Below, one piece after another: positions 1-5,941 of a stretch of DNA of 14,583 nt. Below the pieces are notes generated by a model. That model ran no database searches and was not told where the DNA came from. It saw only the letters and a list, made by a program, of their open reading frames with translations. Source of the DNA: DATAEK01 sp036258055 (lineage in GTDB: Bacteria > Acidobacteriota > Vicinamibacteria > Vicinamibacterales > 2-12-FULL-66-21); the NCBI GenBank assembly GCA_036258055.1, contig DATAEK010000175.1, positions 1 to 14,583 on the forward strand, read 5' to 3'. Position 1 is the stretch's first letter, and the number at the start of each line of letters is the position of its first letter. The position numbers and the translations under genes are program-made.

Positions 1-286
1 GAAGAATGTCCGCGACGTCCTTCTGCTCGGGCAGCACGGCGCGGAGATTCTCCAGACGCCGTTCGAGCTCCGCTACCTCAGACTGGAACTGCGGTAGACG
101 TCGCGCGGTGGCAACACCCCTCGTGATGTCTGCTCTGAGCGCGGTCAGCCGCGTTTGCCGTGCGTCAATGTCGGCCTGCATTTCTGCAACGTAGAACTTC
201 CAGAAGCCAAACACCGCGAGACCCGCCACGACGACAAACGCGCCGATCTGGGCCCACCACGGAAGCTTGCTCAGCGAGATATCCAT
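1..286 (-). CDS. pilO: Type IV pilus inner-membrane platform protein PilO (partial, N-terminal part)
   Basis: This is the first 95 codons of a minus-strand gene that runs off the left edge of the window. The protein starts MDISLSKLPWWAQIGAFVVV, a short cytoplasmic tail followed by one membrane segment at about residues 12-32. A charged coiled-coil region follows and ends in LRAVLPEQKDVADIL, the pattern seen at the coiled-coil to ferredoxin-like junction of PilO. In the family, PilO pairs with PilN in the periplasm and links PilM to the secretin lipoprotein PilP. The ATG at 284-286 is preceded by a purine-rich AGGGAA. The gene lies downstream of pilN in the same direction, but after an unusually long 179-bp spacer. 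The identity rests on topology, motif and position after pilMN; the C-terminal domain is not visible. Confidence 0.88.
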   Translation of the reverse strand, partial: MDISLSKLPWWAQIGAFVVVAGLAVFGFWKFYVAEMQADIDARQTRLTALRADITRGVATARRLPQFQSEVAELERRLENLRAVLPEQKDVADIL

Positions 287-337
287 GAATTCCCTGTTCC
301 GTATCGGAAATGTCCGACTCAGCCTTTAACGCGATCG

Positions 338-463
338 GTGATGTGGTGAATCGGTGAATTAGCGAATTCGGCGCCGGAACTGACGTCGCGGCGCCTCAAC
401 CCTCCCGAATTCATCCCCACGACAATTCACCAATTCACTAATTCACGAACTCACCAATTGCGC
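338..463. repeat. Head-to-head degenerate 8-nt arrays in the pilN-pilO spacer
   Basis: Four units of GTGAATNN type (GTGATGTG, GTGAATCG, GTGAATTA, GCGAATTC) occupy 338-369. Four units of the complementary type (AATTCACC, AATTCACT, AATTCACG, AACTCACC) occupy 424-455. The two arrays are inverted relative to each other and can form a long imperfect stem. A nested perfect inverted repeat, GAATTCGG at 364-371 and CCGAATTC at 405-412, sits inside. The block is AT-rich compared with its neighbours and has no coding potential. Confidence 0.8.
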
Positions 464-465
464 GC

Positions 466-1017
466 CTACTTCTTCACCGGCGGCGCGCCGCGACCCCTCG
501 CGCCGGTCGGCGGGGGCGGAGGCGGCGGCGCTTCCGGGTTGTTGAACACGGCCTTAATCGAAAACTTGAAAATGTCTCCGTTCTTCGGATCGGTCGTCAC
601 CTGGCTGTCGACGATGTCGACCGGCTTCTTGAACCAGTTGCTGCTCTCGAGGTTGCCGACGAAATCCGACAGCCCGGTCAGCGACGTCGTCATCCCCGAG
701 ATGACGAAGTCGTCCCCCTTCTGCGTCATCTCCGTGAGCCACAGGCGATCGGGCAGCGACTTGCTGATCTCGTCGAGCAGATGAACCGGGCCATTCTGGC
801 CGCGGCGCAGCTGCTGCGTCTCGACTTCCCCCTTCGCGATGTCGGCGTCGAGGCGGCTCGACGTCTGGCGAAGGGACCAGAACCACCAGGCGACGCCGAG
901 AAAGGTCGCAATCACGATGAGGCTGGCGGCGATGGTGACGCGGTGCGCGGCGGGAATGAGCGCGCCGGTGCGCTTGGTGCGCTCCCGATCGACGGCGAGC
1001 AGATTGATGCGAATCAT
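466..1017 (-). CDS. pilN: Type IV pilus assembly protein PilN
   Basis: This 183-residue bitopic inner-membrane protein begins MIRINLLAVDRERTKR. The N-terminal INLL is the signature by which PilN docks its cytoplasmic tail into PilM. One membrane segment spans about residues 28-48 and is followed by a periplasmic coiled coil and a ferredoxin-like domain that pairs with PilO. The start ATG overlaps the pilM stop in an ATGA (4 bp), implying translational coupling. The C-terminus carries an unusual tail with seven consecutive prolines, then a Gly/Arg stretch and PPVKK, which is not part of the conserved fold. The length is close to the family norm of about 180-200 residues. Confidence 0.93.
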   Translation of the reverse strand: MIRINLLAVDRERTKRTGALIPAAHRVTIAASLIVIATFLGVAWWFWSLRQTSSRLDADIAKGEVETQQLRRGQNGPVHLLDEISKSLPDRLWLTEMTQKGDDFVISGMTTSLTGLSDFVGNLESSNWFKKPVDIVDSQVTTDPKNGDIFKFSIKAVFNNPEAPPPPPPPTGARGRGAPPVKK

Positions 1018-2072
1018 CGGTCGCCTGCCCGTCTCAACGCGAGGCCCACGGCAACCGCCGCCGTCGGCGCGATCTCAGCGGGATCGACGTTGAACTTTTT
1101 CGCATCGAAGGTGATCCGCTTGAACGGATCGAACGTCTCGACCGGCGCCTCGAAGCGATCGCCGAGCATCTCCGCGAACCCTTCCGCGCGCGACGCACCG
1201 CCGCTCACGACGATCCGGTTCAGCCGATCGGACGCCGCCGTCGCCTTGAAGAAGTCGAAGGTCTTCTGAATCTCGAGCATCACGTTCTCGGTCACGGCCC
1301 GAAGAACCGGCCGGGCGTCTTCGTAAGTCGCGCCGTCCACGGCCTGCCCGCGCTTCAGTTCGTCCGCGCGATCGAATGGCAGGTTCAGCTCTTTCTGCAG
1401 CGCTTCGGTGTAGGCGTTTCCGCCAATCGAGATGTCGCGCGTGAACACTGACTGGTCGCCGTTGAGGATGTTGATGTTGGTCGCGCTGGCGCCGGCGTTC
1501 AGCAGCACGATGACGGCGCCCGGCTCGATGCCGTAATTGGTCTCGAAGGCGTTCTGCAGCGCGAACGCGTCCACGTCCACGACGACCGCAGTGCGGCCCG
1601 CCTGACCGATGACGCCGGTGTAATCCGCGATCTTCTCGTTCTTCGCCGCGACGAGCAGGACGTCCATCGCCCCTTTGCTCGCGGCCGCCTCCTTCGAATC
1701 GAGAATCTGGTAATCGAGGTTGACGTCCTGGATGTCGAACGGGATGTACTGCTCCGCTTCCCAGTAGATCGACTCGGCGAGCTCCGCCTCGGTCATCACC
1801 GGCAGCGAAATCTTCTTGACGATGACCGCGTTGCCCGAGAGCGATGCCGCAACTTCCTTCGTCTTGATGCCGCGCGAATCGAACAGGCGCCGAATCGCCT
1901 CGACGACCACGGCGCCGTCGATGATGGCGCCGTCGACGATGCTGTCAGGCGGAATCGGCTCGGCGCCGTAGGCTGTGACCTTGTAGCCCTTGCCGGCTGG
2001 CTTCAGCTCGATGGCTTTCACTGCGCTCGAGCCGATGTCGAGACCGACGAGTGCTTTGGCTTTGCGGAGCAC
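1014..2072 (-). CDS. pilM: Type IV pilus assembly ATPase-fold protein PilM
   Basis: This actin-like (FtsA/PilM) cytoplasmic protein binds the PilN tail at the inner face of the membrane. The GTG at 2072 is chosen as start, giving 352 residues, the usual PilM length. The protein then opens with LRKAKALVGLDIGSSAVKAI, whose GLDIGSSAVK is the phosphate-1 loop. Phosphate-2 is VLLNAGASATN (Asn where actin-fold proteins usually carry Asp), and the adenosine motif is IVVSGGASRAEGF. A longer reading from the ATG at 2177 adds 35 basic, low-similarity residues and would begin upstream of the transcription start predicted from the sigma-54 element at 2182-2196. A GGACAGGG lies just upstream of the GTG. 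The gene is first in a pilM-pilN-pilO run. Confidence 0.93.
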   Translation of the reverse strand: MLRKAKALVGLDIGSSAVKAIELKPAGKGYKVTAYGAEPIPPDSIVDGAIIDGAVVVEAIRRLFDSRGIKTKEVAASLSGNAVIVKKISLPVMTEAELAESIYWEAEQYIPFDIQDVNLDYQILDSKEAAASKGAMDVLLVAAKNEKIADYTGVIGQAGRTAVVVDVDAFALQNAFETNYGIEPGAVIVLLNAGASATNINILNGDQSVFTRDISIGGNAYTEALQKELNLPFDRADELKRGQAVDGATYEDARPVLRAVTENVMLEIQKTFDFFKATAASDRLNRIVVSGGASRAEGFAEMLGDRFEAPVETFDPFKRITFDAKKFNVDPAEIAPTAAVAVGLALRRAGDR

Positions 2073-2181
2073 CTGGCTGCCCTGTCCTGTCTGGAGTTGG
2101 GAACGCGGGTCTTCGAGCTCGCGGCCGCCGAAAGGGCAGACGTTTCCGCGTTTTTTGCGCCCCTGTCCGCGTGCCATTTCG

Positions 2182-2196
2182 GCAAGTTGGGTGCCA
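2182..2196 (-). promoter_or_regulatory. Sigma-54 (RpoN) -24/-12 promoter for pilMNO
   Basis: The minus strand reads TGGCAC-CCAAC-TTGC. This matches the RpoN consensus TGGCAC-N5-TTGC at every specified base, with the required GG-N10-GC spacing. The predicted transcription start is near 2170, leaving a leader of about 100 nt before the pilM GTG at 2072. RpoN promoters need an AAA+ enhancer-binding protein; for type IV pili the known one is PilR, which acts on pilA in Pseudomonas. Confidence 0.8.
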
Positions 2197-2286
2197 CGGC
2201 TCTTCGGCTACGAAAACCGGCGGATTTGTGCAGATCTGAACTAAGCGCAGGAAGAAACCACGAGCTGACCTTTACAAAACTGAGCG

Positions 2287-2330
2287 CATCAGACGGTTCC
2301 GTAATTGAAGAGGCTGCGTACGGTCTGATG
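2287..2330. promoter_or_regulatory. Palindromic candidate enhancer site upstream of the sigma-54 promoter
   Basis: The inverted repeat CATCAGACGGT (2287-2297) and ACGGTCTGATG (2320-2330) has 10 of 11 positions matching and a 22-bp spacer. It lies about 115-160 bp upstream of the start predicted for pilM, inside the usual range for RpoN activator sites. No gene crosses it. Binding by a PilR/NtrC-type activator is inferred from the position only; a role at the divergent rplM promoter about 100 bp away is also possible. Confidence 0.5.
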
Positions 2331-2426
2331 TCTGGCAGTTGGCGTAGCGGAGCGCGGTGACCGCGGCGACCCGCATGCGTGGCGCGGGATGACAGTTGTG
2401 AGGGTTACCGGAAAGTCTGCGTTACC

Positions 2427-2455
2427 TTGACAATCCCCGCAATCGTCGGTATCCT
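2427..2455 (+). promoter_or_regulatory. Sigma-70-type promoter for the rplM operon
   Basis: A perfect -35 TTGACA (2427-2432), a 17-bp spacer and a -10 TATCCT (2450-2455, 4 of 6 consensus) face rplM. The expected transcription start is near 2462, giving a leader of about 160 nt. Confidence 0.7.
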
Positions 2456-2461
2456 CTTGGT

Positions 2462-2623
2462 TTGCCGTCCTTTGAAAGACGCTGACCGCCTGCGCTTGCT
2501 CCAGTTTGGGGCGGCGCGCCCAGGGTCGGCCGAAACTTCAAGTGCCCGCCTGCGCCAGCAGCTACGGCGGGTCCGCCACAACATGAGCGGCATGAGCGGC
2601 GGCGGAAAGGCCGAAAGGATTTC
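2462..2623 (+). other. Long untranslated leader of rplM
   Basis: No credible ORF fills this stretch between the predicted start and the rplM ATG. It is GC-rich with several short inverted repeats, the clearest being CCCGCC (2545-2550) with GGCGGG (2566-2571). Ribosomal-protein leaders often carry autogenous control structures, but I cannot match this one to a known L13 leader. The remainder of the divergent spacer (2197-2426) holds the palindrome at 2287-2330 and otherwise nothing recognisable. Confidence 0.4.
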
Positions 2624-3073
2624 ATGGGTTCGTTTGTTCCCACTGCCGGAAGCATCGAGCGGCAGTGGCATGTCATCGACGCCGAAGGCATGGTCCTCGG
2701 CCGTGTCGCGACGGAAGCCGCGCGGTTGCTTCAAGGCAAGCACAAGCCGGTCTACACGCCGCACATCGACACGGGCGATCACGTCGTGATCGTCAACGCG
2801 GCCAAGGTCAAGCTGACCGGCCGCAAGGAAGATCAGAAGGTCTACCGGTCTCATAGCGGATACGAGGGCGGACTTCGCGAAGAGCGCGCCAAGGTCGTCC
2901 GGCAGAAGAACCCGGTCCGCATCGTCGAAGAGGCGGTGCGCGGCATGCTCCCCAAGACGAAGCTCGGTGAAGCCATGTGGCGGAAGCTCAAGGTCTACGC
3001 CGACAAGCAGCATCCCCATCAGGCGCAGAAGCCGCAGCCGTTGAACAAGTCGATCAAGCGCGAGGTCGCATAA
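2624..3073 (+). CDS. rplM: 50S ribosomal protein L13
   Basis: This 149-residue protein (family norm about 142-150) is an early-assembling component of the large subunit that binds 23S rRNA. Family hallmarks are visible in order: WHVIDAEGMVLGRVATEAAR near the N-terminus, GDHVVIVNAAKVKLTG, the HSGYEGGL loop, RGMLPKTKLG and the C-terminal KLKVYADKQHPHQAQKP. The ATG is preceded by AAAGGATTTC, an acceptable Shine-Dalgarno. It is first in an operon with rpsI, one base before the rpsI GTG, the arrangement conserved across most bacteria. An overlapping 204-codon antisense frame is a GC-rich shadow. Confidence 0.97.
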   Translation: MGSFVPTAGSIERQWHVIDAEGMVLGRVATEAARLLQGKHKPVYTPHIDTGDHVVIVNAAKVKLTGRKEDQKVYRSHSGYEGGLREERAKVVRQKNPVRIVEEAVRGMLPKTKLGEAMWRKLKVYADKQHPHQAQKPQPLNKSIKREVA

Positions 3074-3074
3074 C

Positions 3075-3470
3075 GTGGCAGCAGGGATTCAGTACTACGG
3101 CACGGGACGCCGGAAGACATCAACCGCCCGCGTGTTCCTCCGCCCCGGATCGGGCGGCATCACGATCAATCGCAAACCCATCGAGCAGGCATTTCCGACC
3201 GAAGCGCTGCGGACACAGATCAAGCAGCCGCTCGCCGTCACGGAGACCGGCGACAAGTTCGACGTGCTGGCGACGATCGCCGGCGGCGGAACCGCCGGAC
3301 AGGCGGGGGCGCTCCGGCTCGGCATCGCCCGGGCGCTCGTCGAATACAACGCGGAATTGCGGCAGCGGCTCAAGAAGGCCGGGTTCCTGACGCGCGACGC
3401 GCGGATCAAAGAACGCAAGAAGTACGGACAGAAGGGGGCGCGGAAGCGCTTCCAGTTCAGTAAGCGATAG
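3075..3470 (+). CDS. rpsI: 30S ribosomal protein S9
   Basis: This 131-residue small-subunit head protein starts at a GTG one base after the rplM stop; a GAGG lies about 9 nt upstream, inside the rplM coding region. The hallmarks are YYGTGRRKTSTARVFLRPG at the N-terminus, GGGTAGQAGALRLGIARAL in the middle and the basic C-terminal tail ending QFSKR. The final Lys-Arg of S9 reaches the P-site tRNA in known ribosome structures. The length is normal. The near-zero spacing indicates coupling with rplM, and rpsB follows after 18 bp, so these three genes are probably co-transcribed. Confidence 0.97.
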   Translation: MAAGIQYYGTGRRKTSTARVFLRPGSGGITINRKPIEQAFPTEALRTQIKQPLAVTETGDKFDVLATIAGGGTAGQAGALRLGIARALVEYNAELRQRLKKAGFLTRDARIKERKKYGQKGARKRFQFSKR

Positions 3471-3488
3471 TTTTCTCATGGAGGCAGC

Positions 3489-4280
3489 TTGACCGGCATC
3501 GCGTTGAAGGACCTGCTCGAGGCGGGCGTCCATTTCGGCCACCAGACGAAACGCTGGAACCCGAAGATGAAGGCCTACATCTTCGGCGAGCGGAACGGGA
3601 TCTACATCATCGACCTGGCGAAGACCGCGAAGCTGTTCCGCGAGGCGGAACAGTTCACGACGAATCTCGCGGCCGACGGCCGAACGGTGCTGTTCGTCGG
3701 CACCAAGCGGCAGGCGCAGGATGCGGTGGCCGAAGAAGCCCAGCGCTGCGGCATGTTCTACGTCAACCAGCGGTGGCTGGGTGGGCTCCTCACCAACTTC
3801 ACCACGATTCAGCGCAGTCTCGCACGACTGCGCGACCTCGAGGCGATGGAGACCGACGGCCGGTACGACACGCTGTCGAAGAAGGAGATCGCACAGCTCG
3901 AGAAGGAGAAGCGCAAGCTCCAGAAGAACCTCGAAGGCATCCGCAACATGTCGCGGCTGCCCGACGCGCTCTTCGTCGTGGATACGAGGAAGGAAAAGAT
4001 CGCCGTCGACGAGGCCCGCAAGCTGAAGATTCCGGTCATCGGGATCGTGGACACCAACTGCGATCCGGACGAGGTCGACTACGTGATTCCCGGCAATGAC
4101 GACGCCCTGCGCGCGATCCGGCTGTTTGCCTCGCGGATCGCCGACGCGGTGACGTCCGGTCGCGGCATGCGGGAATCGGCGCAGGCCGAGGAAGGCGACG
4201 CCGACGCCGACGAACGCGGCCGACGTGCACGTCCCGCGCGCCAGGCCCGGCCCGAACAGGCGTCCCCGGCCTCCGTATAG
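3489..4280 (+). CDS. rpsB: 30S ribosomal protein S2 (TTG start)
   Basis: This 263-residue S2 contains the signature LLEAGVHFGHQTKRWNPKMK right after the start, then NGIYIIDL, VLFVGTKRQAQ, the NQRWLGGLLTNF block and VVDTRKEKIAVDEA with IPVIGIVDTNCDPD. The C-terminal 30 residues are a lineage-specific acidic then Arg/Ala/Pro-rich tail. A GGAGG at 3480-3484 sits 4 nt before the TTG, and no other in-frame start fits the S2 N-terminus. The nearer ATG at 3478 opens only a four-codon frame (MEAA) that stops in a TTGA overlapping this TTG. The weak start codon could help limit expression. S2 in Escherichia coli represses its own rpsB-tsf mRNA, but whether that occurs here cannot be seen. Confidence 0.96.
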   Translation: MTGIALKDLLEAGVHFGHQTKRWNPKMKAYIFGERNGIYIIDLAKTAKLFREAEQFTTNLAADGRTVLFVGTKRQAQDAVAEEAQRCGMFYVNQRWLGGLLTNFTTIQRSLARLRDLEAMETDGRYDTLSKKEIAQLEKEKRKLQKNLEGIRNMSRLPDALFVVDTRKEKIAVDEARKLKIPVIGIVDTNCDPDEVDYVIPGNDDALRAIRLFASRIADAVTSGRGMRESAQAEEGDADADERGRRARPARQARPEQASPASV

Positions 4281-4302
4281 GCTTCGAACCCGATCAGGTT
4301 TC

Positions 4303-4335
4303 GCGCCGGCCGGGGTTCTGGCCGGCGTTGTTGTG
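4303..4335 (+). terminator. Hairpin terminator or attenuator between rpsB and tsf
   Basis: A perfect 8-bp GC stem, CGCCGGCC (4304-4311) with GGCCGGCG (4320-4327), has an 8-nt loop GGGGTTCT and is followed by the T-rich TTGTTGTGT. It starts 24 nt after the rpsB stop. The T-run is interrupted by G, so termination may be partial. An intergenic attenuator between rpsB and tsf is known in Escherichia coli, which makes this reading plausible. Confidence 0.7.
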
Positions 4336-4345
4336 TACAGCCCCC

Positions 4346-4375
4346 GCCGTCAGCGTTCAGCTCTCAGCTGACCGG
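4346..4375 (+). repeat. Short 7-nt array forming a second hairpin before tsf
   Basis: Three 7-nt units, CAGCGTT, CAGCTCT and CAGCTGA, run from 4351 to 4371. The flanks GTCAGC (4349-4354) and GCTGAC (4367-4372) pair, and GCC/GGC extends the stem across a one-base bulge. It lies between the rpsB-tsf terminator and the tsf Shine-Dalgarno AGGA (4419-4422). Confidence 0.5.
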
Positions 4376-4427
4376 CACAGCGGGCTGGCCTCGAGAGCGA
4401 GACAGAGCGACAGGAGTCAGGAACGGC

Positions 4428-5027
4428 ATGGCAATCACGGCTGATCAGGTGAAGAAGCTTCGCGACGCAACCGGCGCCGGCATGATGGAGTGCAAGGCAG
4501 CGCTGACCGAGGCCAACGGCAACATCGAGGAGGCCACGACGATCCTGCGCAAGCGCGGGCTCGCGCAGGCGACGAAGAAAATGGGACGTTCCACGAACGA
4601 AGGGATCATCGGCAGCTACATTCACATGGGCGGCAAGATCGGCGTGCTCGTGGAGGTGAACTGCGAATCGGACTTCGTGGCGCGCACCGAGGACTTCCAG
4701 GGCCTGGCGAAAGAGATCGCGATGCATATCGCCGCTGCCAGCCCGCAGTACGTGCGGCGCGAGGAAGTGCCCGCGGACATCCTCGAGCGCGAGCGCAGCA
4801 TCTACCGCTCGCAGATGGAAGGCCAGAACAAGCCGGCCGCGGTGATCGAGAAGATTGTCGAGGGAAAGCTGAACAGCTTCTATGAACAGGTCTGCCTGCT
4901 CGATCAGCCCTCGATCCGCGATCCGAAAGTGACGATCGGCCAGGTCGTCCAGCAGGCGATCGCCAAGATGGGCGAGAACATCGCCATCCCACGATTCGTG
5001 CGCTTCAAGTTGGGCGAAAGCGCGTAA
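4428..5027 (+). CDS. tsf: Elongation factor Ts
   Basis: This 199-residue guanine-nucleotide exchange factor recycles EF-Tu from its GDP to its GTP form. The N-terminal UBA-like helix bundle is clear: VKKLRDATGAGMMECKAALT, then a stretch with IEEATTILRKRG. The EF-Tu-contacting core motif reads CESDFVAR at residues 79-86, where most homologues have TDFVAR. The protein is the short, single-core form, comparable to Thermus EF-Ts (about 196 residues) rather than the 283-residue Escherichia coli form. The ATG has AGGA 5 nt upstream and AGGAG a little further away. It follows rpsB, its conserved partner, but a terminator-like hairpin lies between them. Confidence 0.97.
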   Translation: MAITADQVKKLRDATGAGMMECKAALTEANGNIEEATTILRKRGLAQATKKMGRSTNEGIIGSYIHMGGKIGVLVEVNCESDFVARTEDFQGLAKEIAMHIAAASPQYVRREEVPADILERERSIYRSQMEGQNKPAAVIEKIVEGKLNSFYEQVCLLDQPSIRDPKVTIGQVVQQAIAKMGENIAIPRFVRFKLGESA

Positions 5028-5108
5028 CCAGCGTTCGCGCGCGCGGGGTTCCGGATGATCCGTCCGAAATCTCGCGTCGCCTTCCCCGGAGCCTGAAAGC
5101 CATGAGGA

Positions 5109-5114
5109 TATAAT
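5109..5114 (+). promoter_or_regulatory. Perfect -10 hexamer placed for a leaderless pyrH transcript
   Basis: TATAAT at 5109-5114 ends 9 nt before the pyrH ATG. Transcription normally starts 6-8 nt past the -10, at about 5121-5122, leaving a 5' leader of only 2-3 nt. No convincing -35 hexamer is seen 16-18 bp upstream. There is no Shine-Dalgarno in the C-rich stretch between hexamer and ATG. A small palindrome, CGGAT-G-ATCCG, lies at 5052-5062. Confidence 0.6.
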
Positions 5115-5123
5115 CCCCCCTGC

Positions 5124-5840
5124 ATGTCCGCTCCCGTCTACCGTCGCGTGCTCCTGAAGCTGTCCGGCGAGGCCCTGATGGGCGAACAGAACTTCGGGAT
5201 CGACCCCGGCGTCACCACTGAGATCGCAAAACAGATCGGCGAAGTCCAGCAGCTCGGTGTACAGACTGCGGTCGTCATCGGCGGCGGGAACCTGTTCCGC
5301 GGCCTGGCCGCGAGCGCGCGCGGGATGGATCGCGCGACCGCGGACTACATGGGCATGCTCGCGACCGTCATCAACGCGCTCGCGCTGCAGGACGCGCTCG
5401 AGCACAACGGAGTGACGACTCGGGTGGCGACGGCCATCGAGATGCGCGCTGTGGCCGAGCCGTTCATTCGCCGGCGGGCCGTGCGTCATCTGGAAAAGGG
5501 GCGGGTCGTCGTCTTCGCGGCCGGAACCGGCAATCCCTACTTCACCACCGACACGGCTGCCGCGCTGCGCGCGATGGAGATGAAGGCCGACGTGATTCTC
5601 AAGGGCACGAAGGTGGACGGCATCTACACGGCGGATCCCATGCTCGACCCGACCGCGACGAAATACGACGATATCTCATATTTAAAGGTGCTGGAGCGGG
5701 GGCTGAAGGTCATGGACGCCACGGCCATCTCGCTCTGCATGGACAATAAGCTCCCGATCGTCGTCTTCAACCTGCGGACGGAAGGCAATCTTCGCCGCGT
5801 GATCATGGGTGACGCGGTGGGTACGACGGTGCGAGCCTAG
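5124..5840 (+). CDS. pyrH: Uridylate kinase (UMP kinase)
   Basis: This 238-residue hexameric amino-acid-kinase-family enzyme phosphorylates UMP to UDP with ATP in pyrimidine synthesis. Visible motifs are the phosphate-binding LLKLSGEAL (10-18), VIGGGNLFRG (51-60), the UMP-contacting ATADYMGMLATVINAL (71-86), TGNPYFTTDTAAALRA (135-150) and the ATP-site KGTKVDGIYTADP (160-172). Length and order are normal for bacterial PyrH. The ATG at 5124 is the only start that gives the family N-terminus. It lacks a Shine-Dalgarno and sits 9 nt after a TATAAT, so it may be read from a leaderless message. Position between tsf and frr is a widely conserved order. Confidence 0.97.
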   Translation: MSAPVYRRVLLKLSGEALMGEQNFGIDPGVTTEIAKQIGEVQQLGVQTAVVIGGGNLFRGLAASARGMDRATADYMGMLATVINALALQDALEHNGVTTRVATAIEMRAVAEPFIRRRAVRHLEKGRVVVFAAGTGNPYFTTDTAAALRAMEMKADVILKGTKVDGIYTADPMLDPTATKYDDISYLKVLERGLKVMDATAISLCMDNKLPIVVFNLRTEGNLRRVIMGDAVGTTVRA

Positions 5841-5849
5841 AAAACGCGG

Positions 5850-5928
5850 GAATCGCCAGAGTAGCCAAACGTGGTCGGGACTCGACAGTTTTTAGCAAGC
5901 GTGGCAATTCTGGCAATCTTGGTGATTC
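5850..5928. repeat. Head-to-head degenerate 9-nt arrays in the pyrH-frr spacer
   Basis: On the plus strand three exact-period units TGGCAATTC, TGGCAATCT and TGGTGATTC fill 5902-5928. On the left, GAATCGCCA and GAGTAGCCA (5850-5867) are two units of the same repeat in reverse orientation. The arrays could pair as an imperfect hairpin with 13 of 18 positions complementary at the outer ends. The right arm ends 3 nt before the frr Shine-Dalgarno GAGGA (5932-5936). Confidence 0.75.
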
Positions 5929-5941
5929 ATCGAGGACCAGC

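Noticed and set aside
2405..3019. 204-codon minus-strand ORF over rplM and its leader
   Set aside because: It is antisense to L13 and lies on the rplM promoter; no motif supports it.
4281..4300. TTCGAACCCGATCAGG resembling a tRNA T-arm
   Set aside because: No acceptor stem, anticodon arm or D-arm can be built around it.
4350..5489. 379-codon minus-strand ORF across tsf and pyrH
   Set aside because: It is antisense to two certain genes, is rich in Arg/His/Asp/Ala as expected of a GC-rich shadow frame, and shows no family motif.
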